From assembly GCA_964573105.1 (NCBI GenBank), contig CAZNIS010000024.1, positions 1 through 64,000 of the forward strand: a DNA stretch of 64,000 bases, in the 5' to 3' direction. The first letter of the stretch is position 1. Each line of letters begins with the position of its first letter. A program made the position numbers and the translations under genes. Of the stretch, positions 51,496-60,008 are shown piece after piece. The notes below the pieces were generated by a model. That model had not been told where the DNA came from and searched no databases. It was given only the letters and a program-made list of their open reading frames with translations. The stretch is from CAKZSB01 sp964573105 (lineage in GTDB: Bacteria > Pseudomonadota > Gammaproteobacteria > Granulosicoccales > Granulosicoccaceae).

Positions 51496-52545
51496 TTATT
51501 GCGAAATCATCTCCTGATACTTTTGCTCCAGCCAGTCACCTTCGCGCAAATGAATCTCGGTTTGCACGCGAATCGGCTCGATTTCACTGCCAACCGACGC
51601 AAACTCCTCGTCTGTCAGGTCCATGGCATCTCGCGGCACAATCGGAAAGATGCCGAGCTTGCGCGCCATCAGCGCCTGCGTTTCAGGTTGGCTCATGTAG
51701 TCGAGAAACTTCTCTGCAGCGGACACGTTCTTGCTGTCGCGCGGCACTACCCAATAGGCGTCAGAGACGATGCCACCCTCGGCCGGAAAGGTCGAGGCAA
51801 TCGGCTTGCCGTCCCAGATCGACAGCATTGCGACGTCGTGATAGTACAGACCAGCGTTCAGTTCGCCCGCCTCAAGCGATTGCTGAAACTGCCCCTCATC
51901 GCGATACCAGAGGCTGACCTGTGGCTTCAACTCGCCGATTTTGGCGATGACTTTCTCAAGCCCTTCGCGCGTCTGCATGATGTCGTAACCGTCAAAGAAG
52001 GTTTTGGCAGTAACTTCCAGCAGACCGGAGTTTGGCGTGGTTACTATGCCCAGTTTGTTGTCCCATTTCTGTTCCCACAGTTCTTTCCAGCTGGCGGGCG
52101 CATCCTTGGCGTAGTCGGTGTTGGTGACGAACGTGGTGTAGAAGGCGAGGGCACCGACGGCGAATGCCTTGTCATTGTTCATCTTGACGTAGCCATCTTT
52201 CAAGGACTGCGTACCCGCCATATTGGCCGGATCGAGGGAGGCCCAGAGCCCAGCTTCATTGCCGCGAATCAGTACCTCGTCGACCACCAGCGACAAATCC
52301 GCCGGCGCCTTCTTTGCGCGAGCCGCCGCCATCAGCTGTGTCATCCAGGCAGAGTCTTCCGGTTGCGCGATCGACTTGACCTCGATCCCGGTTTTAGCGG
52401 TGAAGCCCGGATAGATCTCGGCGGCCAGTGTCTCTTCAAAAAAACCGCCCCAGGCGCTGACCGTGAGTGTTTCGGCCACAGCGGTGGTGCTGGCGAATAC
52501 CGAGATCGACGCGGCGATAGCCAGCCGTCTGACAGATAAATACAT
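51496..52545 (-). CDS. ABC substrate-binding protein, PotD/PotF-like
   Basis: A 349-residue periplasmic protein with a signal ending TAVA-ET and mature start LTVSAWGGFFEET. I start at ATG 52545, which has AAGGA upstream. The fold is the spermidine/putrescine or iron-binding class. The cleft residues typical of polyamine binders are not clear, so the ligand stays open. The operon's regulator and DUF917 gene point to a nitrogen-containing acid. Confidence 0.88.
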   Translation of the reverse strand: MYLSVRRLAIAASISVFASTTAVAETLTVSAWGGFFEETLAAEIYPGFTAKTGIEVKSIAQPEDSAWMTQLMAAARAKKAPADLSLVVDEVLIRGNEAGLWASLDPANMAGTQSLKDGYVKMNNDKAFAVGALAFYTTFVTNTDYAKDAPASWKELWEQKWDNKLGIVTTPNSGLLEVTAKTFFDGYDIMQTREGLEKVIAKIGELKPQVSLWYRDEGQFQQSLEAGELNAGLYYHDVAMLSIWDGKPIASTFPAEGGIVSDAYWVVPRDSKNVSAAEKFLDYMSQPETQALMARKLGIFPIVPRDAMDLTDEEFASVGSEIEPIRVQTEIHLREGDWLEQKYQEMISQ

Positions 52546-52592
52546 GCGGTGATTCCTTGTGATCAAAGTGTATGGAGGTAACGGGCGGGATT

Positions 52593-53336
52593 CTACGTCT
52601 CCGCGGCAGAGTAGGCCACCAGATCGTTGACGGTCAGTTTATCGTCCCGCTTTTCAAACGTTTCGATGTATTCGACCATGGTGTTCGAGTGCTCGCGCAT
52701 CATACCCTCGGCACGCACAGCGTCGCCCTGACTGATCGCCTTGTAGATCACTCTGTGCTGTGCATTGCCCAGACGCAGACGGAACAGGCCGCTTTGCATG
52801 CGCTCAGGTGATTGCAGCACAGTGCGATCAAACACCATCGAACCAGGGGCAAGCATGGGCAAATGACTGATCTGACGGCAAGTGATACCGACATAACTAT
52901 TGCCGCAGGCATCGAGGATCGTGTTGTGAAAAATCCGGTTGGCAGCACGCATGCGGTGGATCACCGGTTCATCCAGCCGACCGATTTCAATTTGCTCCTG
53001 AATGGTGTCAATGGCACCGGCCATGGCGGGCAGATGATCCTCACGATCAGCCGCCTGGGCCATTAATCGTGCGGCCAGACTTTCCAAATGACCGCGCACC
53101 TGCACCGCCTGGAGGATGTCGGTGACGGTCGGTGCCTTAACCGTATAGCCTCGCCCCTCGCCACGCCGCACCACGCCCTCGCTCTCGAGGATGCGCAGCG
53201 CCAGCCGCACCGGCGTGCGCGAGACCTTGTGCGTGTCGCACAGACCGGTCTCCGACAGACGCTCGCCCTCGGCATAGTTACCCAGAATGATGTCGTTGCG
53301 AATTCTCGCCGCGAGTTCGGTGTCGATGGATTCCAT
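52593..53336 (-). CDS. GntR-family (FCD subfamily) regulator
   Basis: A 247-residue regulator started at ATG 53336 (MESIDTEL). The winged helix at residues 6-70 includes RLSETGLCDTHKVSRTPVRLAL, and an FCD effector domain follows with the metal-site His/Asn pattern. It is 47 bases upstream of the binding-protein gene on the same strand and so may be first in that operon. Two palindromes with GGATCC cores lie just upstream. Confidence 0.9.
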   Translation of the reverse strand: MESIDTELAARIRNDIILGNYAEGERLSETGLCDTHKVSRTPVRLALRILESEGVVRRGEGRGYTVKAPTVTDILQAVQVRGHLESLAARLMAQAADREDHLPAMAGAIDTIQEQIEIGRLDEPVIHRMRAANRIFHNTILDACGNSYVGITCRQISHLPMLAPGSMVFDRTVLQSPERMQSGLFRLRLGNAQHRVIYKAISQGDAVRAEGMMREHSNTMVEYIETFEKRDDKLTVNDLVAYSAAET

Positions 53337-53352
53337 TGCGCCATTGAGCTGA

Positions 53353-53366
53353 TTTGGGATCCCAAA
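53353..53366. promoter_or_regulatory. Candidate GntR operator 1
   Basis: TTTGGGATCCCAAA is a perfect 14-base palindrome ending 17 bases before the GntR start codon, well placed for autoregulation by an FCD-type regulator. Confidence 0.65.
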
Positions 53367-53415
53367 GTCAAGTAAAGTGTTGCGACGCTGCGACAATGAC
53401 TGAAATAGGACTTGA

Positions 53416-53429
53416 TTGAGGATCCAAAA
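53416..53429. promoter_or_regulatory. Candidate GntR operator 2
   Basis: TTGAGGATCCAAAA has the same GGATCC core with T-rich and A-rich flanks, about 65 bases from operator 1. It is an imperfect palindrome and could be a second, weaker site. Confidence 0.5.
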
Positions 53430-53650
53430 ATGGTGTCTACTGACCCTGGCCTGTAACGCGGCGACGCCGCATTCGGCAGCGCGGGGGTCGCCCCGGGCGG
53501 CAGTGCCGGTCGCGGCAGACAGACGTTGAAAATGCAGCGGCGGTTGATGCACGGATCGCGAGCGGCTGCGTACCGCCGTCAAACTGGTCTACTATCGAAA
53601 ACACACTGAACCCGCGACATGCCTGACGCCACCTCTAGAGAATACCGGCC

Positions 53651-54472
53651 ATGAGCTTCACGCTCTATCATCACGGCTCCTCGGTCTGTGCCGCCAAAGT
53701 TCGCTTTGCGATGGCGCAGAAGGATATGGCCTGGGATGGCGTGTACATTGATATTCTCAAAGGCGAGCAATTTGAGCCGGCCTATCTGAAACTCAACCCC
53801 AAAGCCGTCGTGCCAACCCTGGTGCACGATGATGTGGTGGTACCCGACAGCACAGTGATCATCGAGTATCTCGACCAGATCGACCCGGAGACGTCGGTGC
53901 ACCCGACGGATCCCTGGGAGCGGGCGCAGGCCAGATACTGGACCAAGGCCATTGATGAGGATTTGCATCCGGCCTGCGGTGCGGTGACCTTTGTCTGCTC
54001 GCATCGCCATACCGTGATGAAAAACCTTGGACCAGAGGGGGTGGCCCGTTTTCTCGCCTCAACGCCGCCCATGTCTGTTACGTCCAACTGGAAGGAACAG
54101 AAAGACAGCTTCGTGCGCTACGGATTTGAAGCGCCGGGCGCGACCGAAAAGATAAAACTGTACGACGCCTATCTGCACAAAATGGAGACGGCGCTGCAAG
54201 GCGGCGACGAGTGGCTGGTCGGCAATCGATTTGGCGTTGCCGATATTTCCATGACGCCGTATGTCAATCGACTCGCGATGATGTCGATGAGGGGCCTTTG
54301 GGAACGCGGTCGTCTGCCGCACGTCACCGCATGGTTCAAGCGCATCGAAGCGTTGCCACACTTTCAAAGTTGCTTCATCGATTGGGTACCTGAGGAACTG
54401 ACGCGCGACTTGCGTGACAATGGCACTAAAAGCTGGCCGGAGGTGGCCCGTATTCTCGATATACCGATCTGA
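53651..54472 (+). CDS. Glutathione S-transferase family protein (long form)
   Basis: A 273-residue GST. The thioredoxin-like half has YHHGSSVCAAKVRFAM, cis-Pro VPTL and the Asp-Ser pair PDSTVIIEYL. The helical half has FGVADISMTPYVNR. The N-terminal SVCAAK motif and the length resemble etherase-like GSTs. It is the first gene on the plus strand here. TAXI system 2 follows after 123 bases, so a link to an aromatic or ether substrate is possible but unproven. Confidence 0.83.
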   Translation: MSFTLYHHGSSVCAAKVRFAMAQKDMAWDGVYIDILKGEQFEPAYLKLNPKAVVPTLVHDDVVVPDSTVIIEYLDQIDPETSVHPTDPWERAQARYWTKAIDEDLHPACGAVTFVCSHRHTVMKNLGPEGVARFLASTPPMSVTSNWKEQKDSFVRYGFEAPGATEKIKLYDAYLHKMETALQGGDEWLVGNRFGVADISMTPYVNRLAMMSMRGLWERGRLPHVTAWFKRIEALPHFQSCFIDWVPEELTRDLRDNGTKSWPEVARILDIPI

Positions 54473-54595
54473 TCAAAGGTTCAGGTTTTGACGCAGATAG
54501 TATACCGCAACGATAAATCTGTTCACTGTTAAACGAACAATACAATTCAATGAGGTATTTTTGATAAATACCTGTCCCGCTCATAAGGAGGATCT

Positions 54596-55642
54596 ATGAA
54601 AAAACTGTCTCTAACAGCACTCGGTACCGCGGCGAGTCTGTTCGCGAGTGCCGCAATCGCACAATCTATTCTGACTGCTGAAACCGGCCCGCCGGGCACA
54701 GTACCCTTCACCGCCATGACAACCCTGGCGGAAATCGCGGCCAAAGAAAGTGTCGTAGATTTTCAGGTTGCCGACAGCCAGACCCTGACCAACTCTTTGC
54801 AAAATGTCGCTGAGGGCAAGACCGACGTATCCGGTGCACCGCTGATCCTCACGTTTCTGATGTCCAAAGGCGCGGGGCCCTATGCCAAACTTGGCAAGGA
54901 GAAAGGCGCCGAGTTGATTGGCAACGTTCGCGCGCTCTACACCTATAACTACGGTGGCTTTGGCCTCTATGCGTACAACAGCGCAAGTGTGAAGGGCTGG
55001 GATACCGTCAAGGGTAAAAAGATTCTCAATGGTCCCCCCCGAGGCGCTGCCCTGACTAACAGCCGTGGCATCCTGACCATTGTCAGTGGTGTGGAAGAGG
55101 GCAAGGACTATCAGGGACTACAGGTGAACTGGGGCCAGATGCCAAAGACCATCTCCGACGGTTCCGCCGATGGCATGATGCTGCCGGTCACCTTTCCAGA
55201 CAATCGTATCACGCGCTCGCTGGCTGCCGGAGACATAACGCTGTGGTCGACGCCTAAGGCAATCTGGGAAGGCGAAGCGATGCAAAAATATATCAAGAGC
55301 CCCGGTACTTCAGGCCTGGTGTTCGACTTGAAAGACCTGGCGCCGCAGCAAGGTCTGACCATCGTCAGCGAAGACGGTATCTGGCGCAGTCCGACGACGG
55401 TCGCCGCTGAAGTCGTCAACAAGGACCTGGATTTCGACACCGCCAAAGCGCTGACCGCGGCCATGCTGAAGAATGTCGATGCATTCCTGACCAAGGCACC
55501 CTACATGGCCACCACCAACATGGGCGCCACCGACACAGCCGTCTCCGGACTGTGTGGTGCGGTGCCGCTGAAGTACCACCCCGGATCCGTCGCCGCGTTT
55601 GAAGAGGCGGGTATGACGGTACCCGACTGCGCTAAACCCTGA
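54596..55642 (+). CDS. TAXI-family TRAP solute-binding protein (system 2)
   Basis: A 348-residue receptor with a signal ending AIA-QS and an AAGGAGG ribosome site 7 bases ahead of ATG. It has the same LNGPPRGAALTNSR motif and DCAKP end as the other two TAXI proteins. Its permease follows after 85 bases containing a hairpin. Confidence 0.92.
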   Translation: MKKLSLTALGTAASLFASAAIAQSILTAETGPPGTVPFTAMTTLAEIAAKESVVDFQVADSQTLTNSLQNVAEGKTDVSGAPLILTFLMSKGAGPYAKLGKEKGAELIGNVRALYTYNYGGFGLYAYNSASVKGWDTVKGKKILNGPPRGAALTNSRGILTIVSGVEEGKDYQGLQVNWGQMPKTISDGSADGMMLPVTFPDNRITRSLAAGDITLWSTPKAIWEGEAMQKYIKSPGTSGLVFDLKDLAPQQGLTIVSEDGIWRSPTTVAAEVVNKDLDFDTAKALTAAMLKNVDAFLTKAPYMATTNMGATDTAVSGLCGAVPLKYHPGSVAAFEEAGMTVPDCAKP

Positions 55643-55673
55643 GCCTGACACACCACGTCAGCTTTGCACCTTG

Positions 55674-55700
55674 CAGGGTCGCGACATTGTCGCGACCCTG
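55674..55700 (+). terminator. Intercistronic hairpin between TAXI 2 and its permease
   Basis: Arms CAGGGTCGCGACA and TGTCGCGACCCTG form a perfect 13-bp inverted repeat with a one-base centre (in RNA an 11-bp stem with a 5-base loop). No T-run follows, so it is more likely a stabilising or attenuating stem than a full terminator. Confidence 0.7.
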
Positions 55701-55727
55701 ATTGCGTTGGCACAATCGAGGGGTTAG

Positions 55728-58109
55728 ATGTCGGAACAGAACGGCGCAGGCGCTAAATCCAGTAGTCTTGTCACCCGAGTGATTTATTGGCTCGCGGTTT
55801 TTCTGGTTGTGCTGGGCATGATCAACGCGATGCCGGGTATACCCGGCATTGATCAGTGGGCGGCCGATCTGGCCGGCAACCCCAACTTTATCATCCGCAA
55901 ATTCCCTTTCGAATACTACTATCCGCTGGTATTCGCCCTGATGATGGTCATCGTCGCGCTGCACCATTCGATGTGGCGATCCTGGGCAGACAAAAGCGCA
56001 ACCCGGCGTCGATTTGGCTTGTTCATGGACATCGCGCTGGTCTTCACCGCGCTGACCATCGCTTTAACCTACCTGACAGAAATCGAAGCGGTCTGTCTGG
56101 TCGATCAGTACACCGGCGATCGCGCCAGGCTGATCGAAGAAAGCCTGAAAATAGAAAAGGAAAACGCCGCGCTGTTTGGACTCCCTGAGCCGACGACGGT
56201 TGACGATCCTCAGTGTCTGAACACCACTGAGGGATGGCTGGTGCTGATTGTAGGCCTGGCGATTGTGGTGTTTCTGGCCTACAACGTTAAGGTCTGGGGG
56301 CTGCCGCTGGTGATCGTCGCGATTCTGATCGCCGCCTATACCATCGCCACCGTGCTGGTCTGGTACTTCTACGGCACGGAGGATATAAACAAATACCTGG
56401 TCACCAAAATTGGCGGCGAACCGAGATTGCTATCGGATGGCCGATCCCGGGTGCACGATATCCTGGTCAACAATGCATCCGGCCTGCTTGGCCGGTTTAT
56501 GGATATCATTCTCAATGAGATTTTTCCCTACCTGATTCTCGGTGCCTTGTTCGGCGCGTCAGCCGGTGGCCGTTCAATGATCAAGGTCGCGTTCCGCTGG
56601 ACGCGAAATCTGCGCGGTGGTCCAGCGCATGCCGCGATCGTCTCATCGGCTACGTTCGGCACGATATCGGGCGGGCCCATTGTCAACGTGTTATCAACCG
56701 GCGTGCTGACAATCCCGATGATGATTAAAAGCGGATTTTCGCGCGTGTTTGCCGGTGGTATGGAGGCCGCTGCGTCATCGGGTGGATCGATTATGCCGCC
56801 GGTGATGGGCGTGGCGGCTTTCGTGCTGGCAGCACTTACCGGTGTGCCCTACAGCGAAGTGATCATCGCCGCCGCATTGCCGGCAATCGCGTACTTTGTC
56901 TGTCTGTTCCTGTCGGTGGTGTTTCAGGCGCGCAAACAGAAAATCGCCGCAATTGGCGAGCTGACCGACGACATGATCATGGAGCGCCAGGACTTTTATA
57001 ACCTGGTGATGATTTTTCTGCCGATATTGACGATTCTGGTGCTGCTTTTAACCAGCAAGGAAAGTGTCGGTTGCGGATTACTTGGTGGCCTGTTTGGTGC
57101 TGAGCGCACGTTTACCGAGGCGGGTGCCTGTCAGGTACACAGTCTGCCGTGGTTTTTAAAGCTGGTACAAAACGCGGCGGGTGACGCGGGCAGTGCCGGC
57201 TGGTGGGCAGTGATTATTCTGTGCTTTGCACTGTTTCTCGATCCGCAAATGCGCGCGCGACCGGCAAAGCTGCTCGATTCGCTTTCCGAGGCCGGCATAC
57301 TGATTTCCACCCTTTATCTGATGTTTCTGGCCGTCTCTATCATCGATTTTTGTCTGAAGTTCACCGGCATGCCGTTTTTCATCTCTCTCGATGTGCTGCA
57401 GTGGCTGCAAAGCCTGAATCTCGGGTCCGGAGGATCGGCAGTGTTTCAGTTCATCGCACTGATTGCCACCATGTTGCTGGCGATACTGTTGGGCATGGGG
57501 ATGCCCGCTGTACCCGCCTACATCAACGTGGCGCTGTTAATGGGGCCAGTGCTGGCAGGCCTTGGCATCTCTGTTTTTGCGGCCAACATGTTTATCTTTT
57601 ATTTTGCCGTGGCGTCGGCGATTACGCCACCAGTCGCACTCGCTGCCTTTGCCGCTGCCTCGATCACCAAGGCAGAGCCGATGTCGACCGGATTCTCTGC
57701 TGTGCGATCGGGGATTGTCATGTTCATCATTCCGTTCGTGTTCGCGATGTATCCGGAATTGCTATTGGTTGAGGCGGCCGTCATCGATCCGAAATCATCG
57801 TCGGGCGCGGCGATCGAATATCTGCCAGGCTACGATGGCCAGATCTACTGGGGCGCCTTGCTGTGGCTGCTCGCAAGGCTGACACTGGCGCTCTATCTGA
57901 TTGCAAGCGCTCTGGCCCAATTCGATCGCAAGGCACTGGCCTGGTGGGAGGTGCTGATTCGACTCGCCATGGCCGCGTTTGTCATGCTAGGAGACGCAAC
58001 CCTGCATATACCCGCTATTGTCATTGCTGTTGGCTGGCTCGTGCTGCATTTTGCCACCAGCAGAAGCGGTGATGCCGAGGGCAAGGGTGCGACGACGCTG
58101 GCTTCCTGA
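55728..58109 (+). CDS. TRAP transporter fused permease (TAXI system 2)
   Basis: A 793-residue fused 4TM/12TM permease, collinear with those of systems 1 and 3. The same GGPAHAAIVSSATFGT, GGSIMPPVMG and LGMGMPAVPAYINVAL motifs appear. The N-terminal loop has AVCLVDQYTGDR...DDPQCLNTT with the two conserved cysteines. An AhpD-like gene follows after 32 bases. Confidence 0.93.
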   Translation: MSEQNGAGAKSSSLVTRVIYWLAVFLVVLGMINAMPGIPGIDQWAADLAGNPNFIIRKFPFEYYYPLVFALMMVIVALHHSMWRSWADKSATRRRFGLFMDIALVFTALTIALTYLTEIEAVCLVDQYTGDRARLIEESLKIEKENAALFGLPEPTTVDDPQCLNTTEGWLVLIVGLAIVVFLAYNVKVWGLPLVIVAILIAAYTIATVLVWYFYGTEDINKYLVTKIGGEPRLLSDGRSRVHDILVNNASGLLGRFMDIILNEIFPYLILGALFGASAGGRSMIKVAFRWTRNLRGGPAHAAIVSSATFGTISGGPIVNVLSTGVLTIPMMIKSGFSRVFAGGMEAAASSGGSIMPPVMGVAAFVLAALTGVPYSEVIIAAALPAIAYFVCLFLSVVFQARKQKIAAIGELTDDMIMERQDFYNLVMIFLPILTILVLLLTSKESVGCGLLGGLFGAERTFTEAGACQVHSLPWFLKLVQNAAGDAGSAGWWAVIILCFALFLDPQMRARPAKLLDSLSEAGILISTLYLMFLAVSIIDFCLKFTGMPFFISLDVLQWLQSLNLGSGGSAVFQFIALIATMLLAILLGMGMPAVPAYINVALLMGPVLAGLGISVFAANMFIFYFAVASAITPPVALAAFAAASITKAEPMSTGFSAVRSGIVMFIIPFVFAMYPELLLVEAAVIDPKSSSGAAIEYLPGYDGQIYWGALLWLLARLTLALYLIASALAQFDRKALAWWEVLIRLAMAAFVMLGDATLHIPAIVIAVGWLVLHFATSRSGDAEGKGATTLAS

Positions 58110-58141
58110 TCACTTTCACAAACCCAATTACGGATGCATTG

Positions 58142-58729
58142 ATGAGCGATTACCAAGACCGTCAGAATCTCGAGATGGGACACTGGCCCGAACTGCGGGC
58201 ACAGTTTAATCAGCTGATCAAAATTGTCTGGAATGAAAGAGAGCTGAGCGAACAGTTCAAACAGGAGTTGTTCACTATGGCAAGTCAGGCCAGCGGTTGC
58301 CTGCATTGTCAATCGCACGGCGCGTTTCACCTGAACGCGATCGGCACCGATACCGCGCGTATTCGTGCGATATGGGAATATGAAAAATCCGATCTTTTCA
58401 CTGACGCGGAGCGCGCGGCGTTCGATCTGGTTCGGGCGGCGGCGCAATCACCCAACGCCACCACCGCTGAACACTTCCAGGCCTTGCGTAAACACTACAC
58501 TGAGACGCAAATTATCGAGATTCTGGCGGTCAGCAGTATGGCAGCATGGCTGAATCGATGGAACGATACGATCGCCACGGTGACCGATCAGGAGTCTGTC
58601 GATTGGGCGAGCGAGAATTTATCCGACGTCGGTTGGCACATCGGCAAACACACCGGACAAAGCGACGAGCAGCGCAAGGCTCATCCGCTTAATATGGGCT
58701 GGATAATCCGCGAGGACTCTAATTCATAA
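58142..58729 (+). CDS. AhpD / carboxymuconolactone decarboxylase-like protein
   Basis: A 195-residue protein, started at ATG 58142. It has the CMD-family redox motif CLHCQSHGAFH (CxxC with a following His), as in AhpD-type alkylhydroperoxidase-related proteins. The helix TAERAAFDLVRAAA and the segment TQIIEILAVSSMAAWLNRW are also typical. The Cys pair suggests a peroxidase or disulfide role. It sits between two TAXI transporter sets in one direction. Substrate unknown. Confidence 0.85.
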   Translation: MSDYQDRQNLEMGHWPELRAQFNQLIKIVWNERELSEQFKQELFTMASQASGCLHCQSHGAFHLNAIGTDTARIRAIWEYEKSDLFTDAERAAFDLVRAAAQSPNATTAEHFQALRKHYTETQIIEILAVSSMAAWLNRWNDTIATVTDQESVDWASENLSDVGWHIGKHTGQSDEQRKAHPLNMGWIIREDSNS

Positions 58730-58790
58730 CTGCACACAGGCAGGTTTGACACCGAGACGCAATCGCACAGCAGGTGCAAACTGCAAATTC

Positions 58791-58811
58791 CACCAGACTC
58801 TCGGTCTGGTG
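58791..58811 (+). terminator. Hairpin downstream of the AhpD-like gene
   Basis: CACCAGAC-TCTCG-GTCTGGTG is a perfect 8-bp stem in the gap before TAXI system 3. There is no T-run, so termination would be weak or factor-dependent. Confidence 0.5.
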
Positions 58812-58869
58812 ACTACACCGACGCGGCTGCCGCCGGGTCAGAAAGAGTGTTAACAACAAGGTGAATCAC

Positions 58870-59922
58870 ATGCTGGAGAGAATCAAATCCGCTGTTGTCC
58901 TGAGTGCCGCGCTGGCGACATCCACGGCATTTGCTCAGGAGAACCTGACTTCCAACACCGCTGGCGCCGGTACCGCAGTGGGCTTGACGGCAACGGCGCT
59001 GGTCGAGTACGCCAGCGATCGCGGCATTGCGAATATACAGTTGAAGGACGGTCAAACCGGCACCAACTATATTCAGGCACTCGCCGAGGGCAAGATCGAT
59101 ATTGCCAACGGTCCGTTTATCCTGCCGTTTCTGCTGACCCGCGCAGCTGGCCCCTATGCAAGCCTGGGCAAGGAGAAAGGGGCCGAGATCGGGCAGAATA
59201 TTCAATTGCTCTATCCCTACACGCTCAGCATCTTTTCAATGTACGCCTATGACGCCAAAGGGATTAAAGGCTGGGACGATCTGGCGGGCAGGAAAGTGCT
59301 AAATGGACCGCCACGCGGGGCCGCGGTCAATAATTCCCGCGCGCTGATCCAGCTCTTTGGCGGGCTCAAGGCAGACGCCGACTACGAATCTATCACCGTC
59401 AACTGGAATCAGGCGGCCGCAGCCATAATTGACGGTACTGCAGATGTGGCGGTGATTCCGGTTGCCTTCCCGGGCCCCAGAGTGACCCGCGCCGGAGCCG
59501 CAGGCGCCATGACTCTGTACTCACTGCCGAAAGACAAATTTGAAACTGAAGCCGCGCAGAAGCTCCTGAACAAACCTGGCTCGGTCGCCTATTCGATACC
59601 TGCTGCCGATGCCAGAGCCGGCCTGGGTGACGGCTGGACTGTGTTGACCGAAGACGACACCTTTCGCGGCATGGCGGTAACCGGTGGTGATTTTGTCAAT
59701 CGCAGTATGGACGAAGAGACGGCCTACCAGCTTACCAAAGCGCACATCGAAAACCTTGACGCACACAAGGCACTGGCACCATTTATGGCGACGCTCAACT
59801 TCGGTGTACTGGATCCTAAAGTGGCGGGCCTGTGTGGTCCCAATCCGGTCAAGTTTCATCCGGGGGCAGTGCGCGCATGGGAAGAGGCGGGTCAAACTGT
59901 GCCGGATTGCGCAAAACCCTAG
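58870..59922 (+). CDS. TAXI-family TRAP solute-binding protein (system 3)
   Basis: A 350-residue receptor. ATG 58870 is preferred because AAGGTG sits 8 bases upstream and the signal peptide (MLERIKSAVVLSAAL...AFA-QE) then starts normally; a GTG at 58861 overlaps that site. It has LNGPPRGAAVNNSR and the DCAKP end. It serves the fused permease that follows after 86 bases. Confidence 0.92.
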   Translation: MLERIKSAVVLSAALATSTAFAQENLTSNTAGAGTAVGLTATALVEYASDRGIANIQLKDGQTGTNYIQALAEGKIDIANGPFILPFLLTRAAGPYASLGKEKGAEIGQNIQLLYPYTLSIFSMYAYDAKGIKGWDDLAGRKVLNGPPRGAAVNNSRALIQLFGGLKADADYESITVNWNQAAAAIIDGTADVAVIPVAFPGPRVTRAGAAGAMTLYSLPKDKFETEAAQKLLNKPGSVAYSIPAADARAGLGDGWTVLTEDDTFRGMAVTGGDFVNRSMDEETAYQLTKAHIENLDAHKALAPFMATLNFGVLDPKVAGLCGPNPVKFHPGAVRAWEEAGQTVPDCAKP

Positions 59923-59939
59923 TAGCTGGTTCGTGACTG

Positions 59940-59969
59940 GCCGTTGGGTGACTAAAGTCGCCCAGCGGC
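59940..59969 (+). terminator. Intercistronic hairpin between TAXI 3 and its permease
   Basis: GCCGTTGGGTGAC and GTCGCCCAGCGGC pair over 13 bp, with two G-U wobbles, around the loop TAAA. The wobbles mean it works only as RNA, transcribed in this direction. No T-run follows. Confidence 0.65.
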
Positions 59970-60008
59970 ATCAGACAAGCTGTCATCGGCAATAGACAAA
60001 AACGACCC

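Larger units (their letters stand above)
53337..53650. promoter_or_regulatory. Divergent control region between GntR regulator and GST
   Basis: 314 bases with no gene. It contains the two GGATCC-centred palindromes close to the GntR start, and a GC-rich stretch toward the GST start without obvious sites. Confidence 0.5.
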
